Assembly (NCBI GenBank): GCA_035716025.1
Contig: DASTKH010000059.1
Span: forward strand, 36,504 to 100,503
Direction of reading: 5' to 3'
DNA length: 64,000 bases
Source of the DNA: JADGHE01 sp035716025
GTDB lineage: Bacteria; Pseudomonadota; Alphaproteobacteria; Rhizobiales; Xanthobacteraceae
Shown here: positions 40,434-50,584 of the stretch, in pieces
Layout: each line of letters starts with the position of its first letter
Numbering within the stretch: the stretch's first letter is position 1
Program-made: the position numbers and the translations under genes
The notes under the pieces: generated by a model
The model's input: the letters and a program-made list of their open reading frames with translations, nothing else
The model's database searches: none
What the model was told of the DNA's origin: nothing

Positions 40434-40940
40434 TCAGCTCGACTTGCCGGTTCCCGTCTCGGCGGGGATGAATTTCATCGCCACGCCGTTCATGCAGTAG
40501 CGCAAGCCGGTCGGCGGCGGACCGTCGTCGAAGACGTGGCCCAAATGCCCGCCGCAACGCCGGCAATGCACCTCGGTCCGGGTCATGAACCAGGAGCGGT
40601 CGGTGGACGTGCCGATCGCGTTCGGCAGCGGCTGCCAGAAGCTCGGCCAGCCGGTGCCGCTTTCATATTTGGTGTCGGACGCATAGAGCGGATTGTCGCA
40701 GCCCGCGCACACGAACGTACCCTTGCGCTTCTCGTTGTTGAGGGGGCTCGATCCCGCTCGCTCGGTCCCGTGCTTGCGCAGAACCTCAAACTGGGCGGGC
40801 GAGAGAAGCTTGCGCCACTCCTCCTCCGTATGGGTGACTTCGAAGGTCTCGGCGACTGCGGTCATATTCGGTCTCCATGTCAGGGCGGCGAACGCCGCGG
40901 CGCCCGCGCCGCCCACCAACACCGTGCGTCGGTCGATCAT
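40434..40940 (-). CDS. msrB: methionine-R-sulfoxide reductase with Tat-like signal
   Basis: A 168-residue MsrB that reduces methionine-R-sulfoxide. The N-terminus DRRTVLVGGAGAAAFAAL is a twin-arginine-type signal, so the mature enzyme is probably periplasmic. The SelR domain has zinc CxxC pairs (Cys78-Cys81 and the CRRC pair), YESGTGWPSFWQPL, and catalytic Cys149 in RYCMN. It overlaps msrA by 4 bases (ATGA), giving an msrA-msrB operon. The frame extends to 41000, but the signal starts at the ATG at 40940. Confidence 0.93.
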   Translation of the reverse strand: MIDRRTVLVGGAGAAAFAALTWRPNMTAVAETFEVTHTEEEWRKLLSPAQFEVLRKHGTERAGSSPLNNEKRKGTFVCAGCDNPLYASDTKYESGTGWPSFWQPLPNAIGTSTDRSWFMTRTEVHCRRCGGHLGHVFDDGPPPTGLRYCMNGVAMKFIPAETGTGKSS

Positions 40941-41566
40941 GATGTATGTCCTCCTGCCTCCGAACCCCAGAGTTCCTGGAGCCGCTGGTCGCGGCCGCAA
41001 TTCCAGCGGTAGAATTTGTAGCGAGCAGAATTTTTCGCGTAGTAGTCCTGGTGGTAGTCCTCGGCCGGGTAGAACGGCCCGGCGTCGACGATTTCGGTCT
41101 GGATCTTCTTGGGCGCGAAACGCTTTGCAACCTCCGCCTTCGAGGCTTCCGCGGCCCGCCGCTGCTCCGCATTGAGAACAAATATGGCGCTGCGATATTG
41201 GGAGCCGGAGTCGCAGAACTGGCGATCCTTCGCCAAAGGATCGATGTTGCGCCAGAAGACATACAAAAGCCGGTCATAGCCGACCTGTGCGGGATCGTAG
41301 ACGATCTTCACGGCCTCGGCATGGCCGGTGGTTCCGGACGACACCTGGTGATAGGTCGGGTTTTTGGTGGTTCCGCCGATATAGCCGGAGGTCGTCGCTA
41401 TGACGCCTTTCACCTTGTCGAAATCCGCCTCGACGCACCAGAAGCAACCGCCGGCGAAAATCGCCGTCTCCTGCCGCCCGGGAGCGCCGCCCTGATCCTG
41501 CGCCGCCGCGGCTCCCGCGAGCGCGAGCGCGACCCCGCTCAAAAGCCCCAGAAATCGCCTGGCCAT
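40937..41566 (-). CDS. msrA: methionine-S-sulfoxide reductase, secreted
   Basis: A 209-residue MsrA. A signal peptide (FLGLLSGVALALAGAAAA) directs it to the periplasm. The catalytic motif GGCFWCVEADF carries Cys41, and the GYIGGTTKNPTYHQVSSGTT and HAEAVKIVYDP segments follow. It works with the neighbouring MsrB on both sulfoxide epimers and so repairs oxidised periplasmic proteins. The frame is open to 41797, but the signal peptide begins at the ATG at 41566. Confidence 0.94.
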   Translation of the reverse strand: MARRFLGLLSGVALALAGAAAAQDQGGAPGRQETAIFAGGCFWCVEADFDKVKGVIATTSGYIGGTTKNPTYHQVSSGTTGHAEAVKIVYDPAQVGYDRLLYVFWRNIDPLAKDRQFCDSGSQYRSAIFVLNAEQRRAAEASKAEVAKRFAPKKIQTEIVDAGPFYPAEDYHQDYYAKNSARYKFYRWNCGRDQRLQELWGSEAGGHTS

Positions 41567-41825
41567 ACGCGTCCCTCGGTGAATTGACCTCTCCGGCCTA
41601 CAGTACGATCCGGCTGCGCCGATTGTTTCGTCTTGCGGCGGCTTCCGCGAGGGTTTTTTGCGAAGCGACGCGCCGAGCCTGACCGGGAACACATCGCGGC
41701 CCGGCCGGCCCGGCCCTCCCGCGCCCCCGGCGCCCCGCCACGGCAACCGCCCGCTTCGGAAGAAGGACAATGCGGCGCGACTGCGCCGCGGGCGCACGGT
41801 CCGTTTTGATCGAAACCGAGCCCGG

Positions 41826-42059
41826 CTAGCCGGCCGCCTTTTCGGCGCTCTTCTTCATGCGCCACATCTGGAAGCCGTGCTCGGCAATGGCATCTTCAAT
41901 GTGCTGCCGGGACATTCCATGCGGCGGTGAGCGGCCCTCCGCGACGACGCCGGTCGCCACCCACGGCGCGAACTGCTTGGGCAGTGCGCTGCCGGACGGG
42001 TCGCCCGCGAAAGCCTGCAAGTCCGGCTTCGCCTCCGACTTGAACATGAAAAGCCGCAT
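41826..42059 (-). CDS. conserved small hypothetical protein
   Basis: A 77-residue soluble protein starting MRLFMFKSEAKPDLQAFAGD, with a central APWVATGVV and a C-terminal IEDAIAEHGFQMWRMKK. It resembles a family of short alphaproteobacterial proteins without known function. GGAGGAGG a few bases before the ATG at 42059 sets the start. It is transcribed in the same direction as msrAB but 260 bases upstream of them. Confidence 0.65.
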   Translation of the reverse strand: MRLFMFKSEAKPDLQAFAGDPSGSALPKQFAPWVATGVVAEGRSPPHGMSRQHIEDAIAEHGFQMWRMKKSAEKAAG

Positions 42060-42177
42060 TCGTTTCCTCCTCCGCCGTGAAAGTTCGCGCGACAATCGTT
42101 TCAAGCAAACCACAAGACGATGGTCGCAACGAACACGAATGCCGCGCTCGCGCAGAGCGCGTCGATGGTTGACAGGC

Positions 42178-42396
42178 TCAACGGCTTTCCGATCGCATCA
42201 GCGGGTCTATCTTTCCGGAAAGCCATTCTTCTTCCTTGGCGAGGGCAAGGCAGGCCGCAGCCATTTTCCGGTACCGCACGCCCGTTCTCAAAGAGCGGGT
42301 GCTGCGGGCCAGAACCTCGTATTCGCGCGACAAGGCCAGATAATTGCCGCGGGTCGAAGCATGATCGAAGACATGCGAGGGATGATCTTCCGACAT
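42178..42396 (-). CDS. small hypothetical protein
   Basis: A 72-residue helical protein (NYLALSREYEVLARSTRSLR, then KMAAACLALAKEEEWL). The pattern resembles short bacterial proteins of unknown function rich in Arg, Ala and Glu. The ATG at 42396 is preceded by GAAGGG about 12 bases away. It may share a promoter with the gene at 41826. Evidence that it is translated is moderate. Confidence 0.5.
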   Translation of the reverse strand: MSEDHPSHVFDHASTRGNYLALSREYEVLARSTRSLRTGVRYRKMAAACLALAKEEEWLSGKIDPLMRSESR

Positions 42397-42626
42397 GGTC
42401 GGCGCCCTTCGTGTTGCAGGCGGAAGCGCGAACGGTCTCCCAGCCGCCGACGCCCGGTCCTCCCTATCGGCAGTCCATGCAATATAGGGTTGCCTCGGCC
42501 GAATAGCCATCCCGCGCCTTGAAGAGGTCGCGGGCGGGCCAAGCGCCGCGTTGTCGGCTTGCCATCGCGGAACGTGCATGCCCTATTGTGCGGCGCAGTC
42601 CACACCCGTGGTTTTTCGGAGTTCGC

Positions 42627-43472
<846 letters not shown>

Positions 43473-43574
43473 AGTCTCCTGACCCTTCGCGAACGACTCT
43501 TCGCTTGCGCGCGGACCCCCTGTCCTTGCGCTCCCCGCGCGCACTGCGCGCGCGTGTGCGAATGCGCGGCAACC

Positions 43575-46500
43575 TCAGTCGAGCCGCCCGGCGGCGTGGG
43601 CGAGCATGGTGTAGACTTTGCCGGTGTCGGAGGTGAGATAGTCCCGGGCATTCTCCGCCCCGTTCTCGCCCTGCCCCACGTCTTCGAGCAGCCGCTCGAA
43701 TTCCACGAGGTAGTGATCGACCGTCTGTTTGAACTCGCGGTCAGCACGATATTTGCGGCGGATTTCCTCGAAGGTCTGCTGCCCCTGCGGCGTGTAGAGC
43801 CTGTAGTCCGCAACCGCCCGCTCGCCGCTCTGGCGCCGCTCCCAGAGATCGCCGAGGGCAGCGCCGTCCACCATGCGGGCGATATCGATCGCAATCACAT
43901 CGAAGGCCCCGCCGGCCCGCGGCGGCTCCTGCGTTCCGTAGCCGGATACGGCCGGTTCTCCCGCAGGCTCCTGCGCGGCGCGAGCGAGAACGCTGCTCAG
44001 CCAGTCCTCATCGCTCATTGACGGCGGCTGCGGACGGGTGGGTTCGCTGCGCCGCGGGCTGCCGTTTCCGCCTGCGGCGCGCGCCAACGGCGCACGTTGC
44101 CCCGTCGCCTGGGCGACGGCGGCGAGCGCATCTTCGCGCACCGGATTGCGGGCGGGTGTTTCCATCGCGCGCCCATGCCGCGCGACAATTCGATTCAGCT
44201 CGGCGAGCGCATCCATCTGCTCGACGATGACGCGCCGCATCTGCGCCGCGCTGTCCGCGGTCTCCTGCGGCAGTTCGAAGATGCCGCGACGCACCTCCTC
44301 CCGCGTGCTGCTGAGCTCGCGATGCATGACATTCGCGGCTTCCTTCATTTCCGCAACCAGCGAGTGGAAACGCTCCGCCGTCTGGCGGAACAGCGCCTGC
44401 GTTTCGCCCGTCGCCTGTTCGAACAGCGCGCGCAGCCCCTCCATGGTGCGTTCGCTCTCGTCCTGCGTGGCGTTGCGGACCTGTTCGTAGTGATTGGCGA
44501 TCGCGCGCGTTCCCTCGGCGCTCGCCTCCGCAATTACCCGCGCGATCTCCCGCGAACGCGCCTCCGCCGACTGCAGCGACTCGCGCAGCAGCGCCGAGAA
44601 GCGGTTGAAACGCTCGTCAAGCGAATCGGTCTTCTCCGTCAGCTCCTTTGTCACGTCGTCGAGCACGCGGTGGCGCAGCGCGAGCGCATCGGCGGCCGTG
44701 GAGAGCACCTGCCCCTGGTCCTCGAACCGGCGCGCCATTTCGGCAATCTCGCCCATGACCTTCTCGGTCGCAGCGTTGAAGGCGCGGATCTGCTCCTCGA
44801 CCTCGCTGCCAACGCCGCTCGTCCGCTGGCCGAGCTCGCCGAGCGTCGAAACGAACTCCTTCACCCGCGCTGACAGCGAACCTTCGATTGTCCCGAGGTT
44901 CTCCGTTGCGCCGGCGAGGATTTCCTGCAGGAGATGGTTCGCCTCGCGCAGCCGCTCGAACATGGCGGTCGCCTCGTTGCGCAGCATGCTGTGCGTCTCG
45001 AGCATTTCCGCGACCGCCGCCGTGGAGGTACGCTGCGACTTCTCGATCGCGAGCTTCGACTGGGTCTCGAGATCGGAAACGGCGCGGCCCACCGCCGAAG
45101 TGGCATTCGTGCTCGCCTGCGTGATCAGCCGCACAATCTCTTCGCTGTTGGCCATGATCGCCTTGGCGAGCGCGGTCCCCTTGCTCTCGATCGACTGGAC
45201 GGTCTGATCGGCGACGCGTGCGACATCGCTGGCGAGTGCCGCGCTGCGGCTGTCGAAGCTTTTCACCGCCTGGTCGGTTGCGCGCGCGATCTCGCCGGCG
45301 ATCGCGCCGCCCTTGCCCTCGAGCGACTTGAGAGCGTCCGAGGTAACGCGCAGCACCTCGCCCGAGAAGGCGCGGGTCTTGACGTCGAAGGCCGACAGGA
45401 ACGCGCTGCCCTTCTCGTCGAGGATGCGCGTGAGCTCTTGGCTGCGATGCGTCAGGGTGGTGGCAAGCTCGCCGGCCTTGCCGCTCAGGCTGCGCACCAC
45501 CTCAGTCGAGGCATCGAGTAAGGTGCGCTGCGCGTCGCTCGCGTTCTGATTGATGACCTTGCCGACGCCCTGCGCCAGCGCGGCCAGGGAACGTTCGGCC
45601 TCGAGCGCCGTCGAGCCGACCGTCGCGCTGACATTTGTCGCCGCGCCGGTGAGGCGACGTTCGAAATCATCGGCTCCCGAGCGCAGCGACTCGATCGTCG
45701 TCGCGGCGAGGCCGGAGATACGCCGTTCCGTCTCCTCGGCGCTCTCGCCGAGCGCCTGCGGCAGCAGGCGCGAGAGCTCCGTAAGCCGGGTCTCCATGTC
45801 GTGGGTGCTGGTCCCGAGCCTCTCGACGAGGTCGCGGGTGCTCGTGCCGATCCTCTCGGAGAGGTCCTGGGTGCTGGTTCCAAGCTTCTCGGCGATCATC
45901 TCCGCAAGACTCAACAGCCGATCCTCCGCGTCCTTGGTGCCGGAGGCGACGCTGTCGCCGATCAGCGAACTCAGCGCATGGATACGACGCTCGGCGTCGT
46001 GCGTGCCCGCGCCGATCGTGTCCGTGATGAGGGCGGCGAGCGAGTCCATGCGTTGCTCGATGTTGCGGGCGCCTTCGCCGAGTGCATCGGCAATCAGCCC
46101 CGCGAGCATCTGGATCCGCTGCTCGATCTCGCGCGTGCCGGAGGTCACGGCCTCGCCGATCATGGTGACGGTGCCCTGCATGCGCTCTTCGGCGTCGCGT
46201 GCCCCGGCGCCGACGGTTTCGGCGATAAGGGTCGCGAGCGCGTGCATGCGCCGCTCCGCATTCTCGGTCCCCTGTCCGATCGTGTCGTTGAGCAGGCTCG
46301 AAAGCGCATGGATCCGCCGCTCCGCGTCATCCGTGCCCGAGCCGATGGTGTCGACCATGAGGCCCGCGAGCGACTGCAGCCGGCGTTCCGCCTCCTGCGT
46401 GCCGCCGCTGATGCGCTCCGCGATCGAATCGGCAAGCGCCGCGAAGGCGCGCTCCGCCTCCTGAGCCTCCCCGCGTACGCTTTCGGTCACGCGATGCGCC

Positions 46501-49469
46501 GAGGATTGCAGAGCGCTCTCGGCCTCGCGGGTTCCCGCGCGGATGACCTCTGCCGTACTTGCCGCCAGAGCCTCGAGGGTGCGGCCGGAGTCGAGCGTGG
46601 TGTTGCGGATCGTCTCCGCACTCGCGGTCGCCGCAAGCTCGAGGGCGCGCCGCGCTTCGCCTGTGCTGTTGCGGATCGACTGCACCGTGGAATCGAGCGC
46701 GGTGCTGGCGCTCTCCGCGCTCGTGCGGATGGCATCCGTCGCCGAGTTCGCCGCCGCCTCCAGGTTGCGTCCGGCCTCCTGCGCGCCGGCACGAATCGCC
46801 TCCGAGGTCGACGAAGCGAGCATCACCAGCGAGCGCTGCGCGTCCTGGGCGCTCCCGCGCACCGCGTCGGCGGTCGAACTCGCGAGGTTGCCGAGCGTGC
46901 GCTCGATCTCGCTCGCGGCGGTCCTCGTCGTCTGATTGAGCTGCTCGATGCGGTTGGCGATCGCGTTGGCGGCCGCCGAACCGCGCGCCTCGATCTGGCT
47001 CGTCGCGGTCTCGACCCGGTCCACCAGGAGCTCCTGGAAACGGGCGATCCGCGTATCGATGCCTTCCGCGATCTGCGTCGCGCGCTCGCTGAGCGTACGG
47101 TCGACTTCCTGGGAGCGGTTGCGCAGTTCCTCAACCAGCCGTCCGCCGCGGCTTTCGATGTCGCTTGTAAGATCGGCAATGCGCTGATCGAGGGTGCCGA
47201 GCAGTTCCCTGCCGCCGCCCGTGAGCGTGCGGGCGATCTCGTCGACACGCGAGCCCAACATGTCGTTGAGGGCCTGGGTGCGGCTGTCGAGCGCCTGCTC
47301 GACGCGCCCCATATGCGATTCGAGCGAGGTCGAAATCGCGGTCGCGTGCGCGCCGATGCGCGCATCGAATTCCTGGGTGTGGTTCTCGACGGAGCTCACG
47401 AACTGCTCGATGCGCGAGCCGGCACGGTTTTCGAACTCGCCCACTTTCGCGGTGAGCACGTCCGTGACCTCGCCCATGCGCCCGCCGACGCTCTGCTCAA
47501 AGCCTTCGATCTGCTGGTGCAGCGTGCCGCTGACCTCCAACAGCGCGGCACCCGTGCGCCGTTCCATCATCTCCATGTTGGAGCGCAGCACGCCCGTCAT
47601 TTCGGCGAGCCGCGCCACGGCGCGGCTTTCGAACTCGTCAATGCCGGACTGCAGGGTCGCCGAAACCTGCGAGAGCCGTTCGCCCGAACGGGCGTCGAAT
47701 TTCTCGATATGCGCGCGCAGCGTCTCGCCGAGCTCGGTCCCGCGCTGCGAGAGGCGCTGGACGAGGTCGTCCCCGTAGATCGTGACGGTGCGGTCGAACT
47801 CGCCGAGGCTGCGGGTGATGACCGCCGAAAGCGCCGAGGCGTCGTTGGATATCTTTTCGGCGAGATCCTTGCCGTTGTGCGTGAGCACGTTCTCGATCGA
47901 CGAGAGACGCTCGGCGAGCATCGCCTGCATCGCCTCGGTGCGCGAGTTGATGACCGAGGCAAGCTCGTCGGCCTTGCGCTGGAAGGTGGTTGTCACCTCG
48001 GCGCCGCGCGACAGGATGGTTTCGTTGATGCGGGTTCCGGCCTCCTCGAGCTTGGAGACGAGGTCGTTGCCCCGCAGGCTGAGATCGAGCGCAAGCGAGT
48101 CGCCGCTCGATTTGATGCTGTTGTTGACCTCATCGGCGCGGGTGACGAGCGTCTCGGCCATGCGGCTGCCGGTATCGACGAGGGTCTCGATCACTTCGCG
48201 CGAGCGCGCCTCAAGCTGTTCGCTGAGTTCGACCGTGAGCTGGGTCAGCTTGCTGCCTGCCTCCTCGGTCCGCTGCAGCAGCGTATCCGCCAGGCTCGCG
48301 GTGCGCTCCTGCAGCCCGTCGGCGATGCGGTCGAGCCGCGCCGACAGGGTCTGCGACAGATCGCCCGAAATATCGACGATCCGGTCCGTCAGCTCGTCGG
48401 TCTTGAAATTGAGGGCGGTGACGAGCCGCGTGTTCGCGGCATCGAGGGTGCGGCTCACCTCGTCGCTCGTGCGGTTGAGCTGATCGAGAAGCTCCGCCCC
48501 GCGTTCGCCGATCGCGTCGATCATCGAGTCGCCTGCGCGCCCCAGCGCAACCGTGATGTGCTCGCCCTTTTCGGCCAGCGAACGGGTGATGCGCTGCGCC
48601 GCCTCGTTCACGCTCGCCGAGACGACCTCGCTGACCGTCGCCATCTCCTGCGTGAGCCCCATATGGGTCGAGGTGATCGCGTTGCGGATCTGATCGGCCT
48701 GGCTCACCAGCGCGTCCCGCTGGCTCGCGAGATCCTCGATGAGGCCGCGGATGCGCAGCTCGTTGTCGCTGTAGGCCCTTTCCAGCGCGGCCACCTCGTT
48801 GTGGACCAGCGCCTCGAGTTCACCCGCGCGCGCGAGCGCCCGCTCGACGCCGTCCCCCATGGCGGCTACCTCGCGCCGGATCGCCTGCCCGACGCTGACG
48901 ACCGATTCGCTTGCAATCGTTTCCGGCTCGGCGAGGCGGATCGCGACCTCCGCCATCGCCCGGGAGATCAGTCGCAGCTCCTGGGCACGCGCCACCATAT
49001 GGGCGAGGACGAAGAAGAATATCGGCGGAACGAGCACCGCCGCCGCGACCCCGAACAGGGCCGGCGGGGCACCTGCCCCCTGCGCCATAGATGCCCGCAA
49101 TTCCTCAATGAAGCTCCAGGCTCCGAAAGCGCCGAGCCCGATCCAGGCGCAGGCGACGAGGAACGCCACGATATAGGGCGCGTTGCCGGCCCCCTGCTGC
49201 AAGGCTTGAAGAATCTGGCCCACCGAGCGGCGGTCGTCGTTCGCTGCGCGGCGACCTGCAATCAAGTCGTTCGCCGGGCGGGCCGGCGGCTCGAACAGAT
49301 CCGGCTCGGCCTCCTGCGGCCGCTGCGGCCGGCCCCAATCCGCCGGGCCACCGGACGGCTTCGGCGCCGCCGCCGCGCTCCCCCCCTCCTCGCGCAGGTT
49401 CAATGCATCCTGGATCGCCGACAATGCGGCCTCAGTCGGATCCTTCATCTTCCTCGGAGCATTCGCCAT
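43575..49469 (-). CDS. gpr: Growth Pole Ring (GPR/RgsE)-like giant coiled-coil protein
   Basis: A 1964-residue protein. After a ~90-residue disordered N-terminus come two transmembrane helices (APYIVAFLVACAWIGLGAFG and ALFGVAAAVLVPPIFFFVLA). About 1600 residues of apolipoprotein/coiled-coil helices follow, including sixteen ~22-residue repeats. A linker and a conserved C-terminal domain (ADYRLYTPQGQQTFEEIRRK through YLTSDTGKVYTMLAHAAGRL) complete it. Size, topology and both end domains fit the GPR protein of Agrobacterium and RgsE of Sinorhizobium, inner-membrane proteins that form a ring at the growing pole and are needed for unipolar growth. It is monocistronic, with a long upstream region. 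The identity is a family inference but specific. Confidence 0.85.
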   Translation of the reverse strand: MANAPRKMKDPTEAALSAIQDALNLREEGGSAAAAPKPSGGPADWGRPQRPQEAEPDLFEPPARPANDLIAGRRAANDDRRSVGQILQALQQGAGNAPYIVAFLVACAWIGLGAFGAWSFIEELRASMAQGAGAPPALFGVAAAVLVPPIFFFVLAHMVARAQELRLISRAMAEVAIRLAEPETIASESVVSVGQAIRREVAAMGDGVERALARAGELEALVHNEVAALERAYSDNELRIRGLIEDLASQRDALVSQADQIRNAITSTHMGLTQEMATVSEVVSASVNEAAQRITRSLAEKGEHITVALGRAGDSMIDAIGERGAELLDQLNRTSDEVSRTLDAANTRLVTALNFKTDELTDRIVDISGDLSQTLSARLDRIADGLQERTASLADTLLQRTEEAGSKLTQLTVELSEQLEARSREVIETLVDTGSRMAETLVTRADEVNNSIKSSGDSLALDLSLRGNDLVSKLEEAGTRINETILSRGAEVTTTFQRKADELASVINSRTEAMQAMLAERLSSIENVLTHNGKDLAEKISNDASALSAVITRSLGEFDRTVTIYGDDLVQRLSQRGTELGETLRAHIEKFDARSGERLSQVSATLQSGIDEFESRAVARLAEMTGVLRSNMEMMERRTGAALLEVSGTLHQQIEGFEQSVGGRMGEVTDVLTAKVGEFENRAGSRIEQFVSSVENHTQEFDARIGAHATAISTSLESHMGRVEQALDSRTQALNDMLGSRVDEIARTLTGGGRELLGTLDQRIADLTSDIESRGGRLVEELRNRSQEVDRTLSERATQIAEGIDTRIARFQELLVDRVETATSQIEARGSAAANAIANRIEQLNQTTRTAASEIERTLGNLASSTADAVRGSAQDAQRSLVMLASSTSEAIRAGAQEAGRNLEAAANSATDAIRTSAESASTALDSTVQSIRNSTGEARRALELAATASAETIRNTTLDSGRTLEALAASTAEVIRAGTREAESALQSSAHRVTESVRGEAQEAERAFAALADSIAERISGGTQEAERRLQSLAGLMVDTIGSGTDDAERRIHALSSLLNDTIGQGTENAERRMHALATLIAETVGAGARDAEERMQGTVTMIGEAVTSGTREIEQRIQMLAGLIADALGEGARNIEQRMDSLAALITDTIGAGTHDAERRIHALSSLIGDSVASGTKDAEDRLLSLAEMIAEKLGTSTQDLSERIGTSTRDLVERLGTSTHDMETRLTELSRLLPQALGESAEETERRISGLAATTIESLRSGADDFERRLTGAATNVSATVGSTALEAERSLAALAQGVGKVINQNASDAQRTLLDASTEVVRSLSGKAGELATTLTHRSQELTRILDEKGSAFLSAFDVKTRAFSGEVLRVTSDALKSLEGKGGAIAGEIARATDQAVKSFDSRSAALASDVARVADQTVQSIESKGTALAKAIMANSEEIVRLITQASTNATSAVGRAVSDLETQSKLAIEKSQRTSTAAVAEMLETHSMLRNEATAMFERLREANHLLQEILAGATENLGTIEGSLSARVKEFVSTLGELGQRTSGVGSEVEEQIRAFNAATEKVMGEIAEMARRFEDQGQVLSTAADALALRHRVLDDVTKELTEKTDSLDERFNRFSALLRESLQSAEARSREIARVIAEASAEGTRAIANHYEQVRNATQDESERTMEGLRALFEQATGETQALFRQTAERFHSLVAEMKEAANVMHRELSSTREEVRRGIFELPQETADSAAQMRRVIVEQMDALAELNRIVARHGRAMETPARNPVREDALAAVAQATGQRAPLARAAGGNGSPRRSEPTRPQPPSMSDEDWLSSVLARAAQEPAGEPAVSGYGTQEPPRAGGAFDVIAIDIARMVDGAALGDLWERRQSGERAVADYRLYTPQGQQTFEEIRRKYRADREFKQTVDHYLVEFERLLEDVGQGENGAENARDYLTSDTGKVYTMLAHAAGRLD
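45879..46922 (-). repeat. sixteen 22-residue (66-bp) apolipoprotein-like repeats inside gpr
   Basis: In translation, consecutive units such as SGTDDAERRIHALSSLLNDT-IG and AGTHDAERRIHALSSLIGDS-VA repeat every 22 residues. One unit (the fourth from the N-terminal end) is 18 residues. The DNA copies are diverged, so this is an old protein-level repeat rather than a recent tandem duplication. Confidence 0.85.
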
Positions 49470-50112
49470 CGCCGCGCCGCCTCACTTCGACTCTTCGCCA
49501 TGACGGCCGCCACACCGTCGGTTCCGCAAAAGGCGCAACTCCGCGTTCCCCGTGATGCTGCCGCCGCATCCGATCGTCAGCAGGGCCCGCAAAATTCCGC
49601 CAGCGAGTCTTAGCCGTTTATCCTAACCACGCGTCGGACCAATGAAAACCAACATGGTAACCAGGTTTTAATCATCGTTAACGCGCCCCGCCCCGCACGT
49701 TCGCGCGCTTGCGAGCGACCGTCCCGCGCGGACGGCGCCCGCGCCCAGCAGTCTAGCAAATACCGATCGGACGCAACCGTCGCCGACCGCGTTTTCCCGG
49801 AAAACTGCGCTCTGCACGCGGCCGGCGGGGCGCCCCGCCACCCGGGCCCCTTGCCCACCGCGCTGCCTCGTCTCCATTCCATCACGCCGGCCTGGCCGTC
49901 CCGTATCCGCACCCGCCGCGCCTGTGCCTGTGCCCCGCCCATCGGCCCGCTCCCCCGCGTTGGGGGATGCGGCAGGCCGAATTAGCGCTTCGTTTACGGT
50001 CCTATCCGCAAGCGCGCGATTCTTCCTGCTCAAAGGCGCACAATTCACGGGAATTTCCGGAATTTTCCGCAATCCGCCGGCATGGTCCTCCGGGGCCCAA
50101 GGAGGCCATCCC
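49470..50112. other. 643-base intergenic region between gpr and the Hpt gene
   Basis: No credible gene on either strand. An AT-richer stretch at 49610-49690 probably holds the gpr promoter. It contains TTTA-ATCATCG-TTAAC at 49667-49682, a 7-of-8 match to the CtrA box, about 200 bases before the gpr start. AAGGAGG near the right end belongs to the Hpt gene. Confidence 0.45.
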
Positions 50113-50481
50113 ATGGACACTGTCACGACCATTCAGGGCGAATTGGCGGCGCCCGACGATCCGGCGATCGATCTCGTCCACCTCTCCCGCATGACCCTGG
50201 GGGACCGAGCCCTCGAACGCGAGGTGCTGCACATGTTTCTGCGGCAGGCCGCCATGTTGCTTGCCGGCATGGAGGTTCGCGCCGACGAGGCCGCCCCGCT
50301 CGCGCATCGCCTCAAGGGGGCGGCCCGGGGGGTCGGGGCGTGGCGCGTCGCCGCGGCTGCCGAGGCGGTCGAGCAAGCCGTCCGATCGAGCCCGGAGAGC
50401 CTGCCCGCCGCGCGCGCGGCGCTCGCCGACCGCATTGCAGACGCCCAGGCGATGATCGAGGACCTGCTGCGCGCGGAGTGA
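50113..50481 (+). CDS. Hpt-domain phosphotransfer protein
   Basis: A 122-residue single histidine-phosphotransfer domain. The phospho-acceptor is His65 in LAHRLKGAARGVGAW, the classic HxxKG pattern, inside a four-helix bundle (REVLHMFLRQAAMLLAGMEV before, AAAAEAVEQAVRS after). It would shuttle phosphoryl groups between a hybrid kinase and a response regulator; partners are unknown. It is not ChpT, which is larger and has a pseudo-ATPase domain. AAGGAGG lies 8 bases before the ATG. A strong terminator follows. Confidence 0.85.
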   Translation: MDTVTTIQGELAAPDDPAIDLVHLSRMTLGDRALEREVLHMFLRQAAMLLAGMEVRADEAAPLAHRLKGAARGVGAWRVAAAAEAVEQAVRSSPESLPAARAALADRIADAQAMIEDLLRAE

Positions 50482-50539
50482 TGGCTAAGGTGCGCCCGAG
50501 AAGGGTTGTGGCCCGCGGCGGGAAACCGATATAGGAAGC

Positions 50540-50570
50540 GCGGCCGGATCGTCCGGCCGCTTTGCTTTTT
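50540..50570 (+). terminator. rho-independent terminator
   Basis: A 9-bp stem (50540-50548 with 50552-50560) with a 3-base loop is followed by TTTGCTTTTT. It separates the Hpt gene from the ferredoxin gene. Confidence 0.88.
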
Positions 50571-50584
50571 CGGCCCTCCCCACG

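Noticed and set aside
36923..40471. An 1182-codon open frame on the plus strand opposite flgEKL
   Set aside because: Shadow of three firmly identified flagellar genes; no domain content.
45879..46922. Regular 66-base periodicity that could suggest a repeat array or CRISPR
   Set aside because: There are no identical DNA repeats or spacers; the period is exactly 22 codons inside an intact coding frame.
45801..49613. A 1270-codon open frame on the plus strand opposite gpr
   Set aside because: It is the antisense shadow of the GPR gene: Arg/His/Asp-rich low-complexity sequence without domains, created by high GC at third positions.
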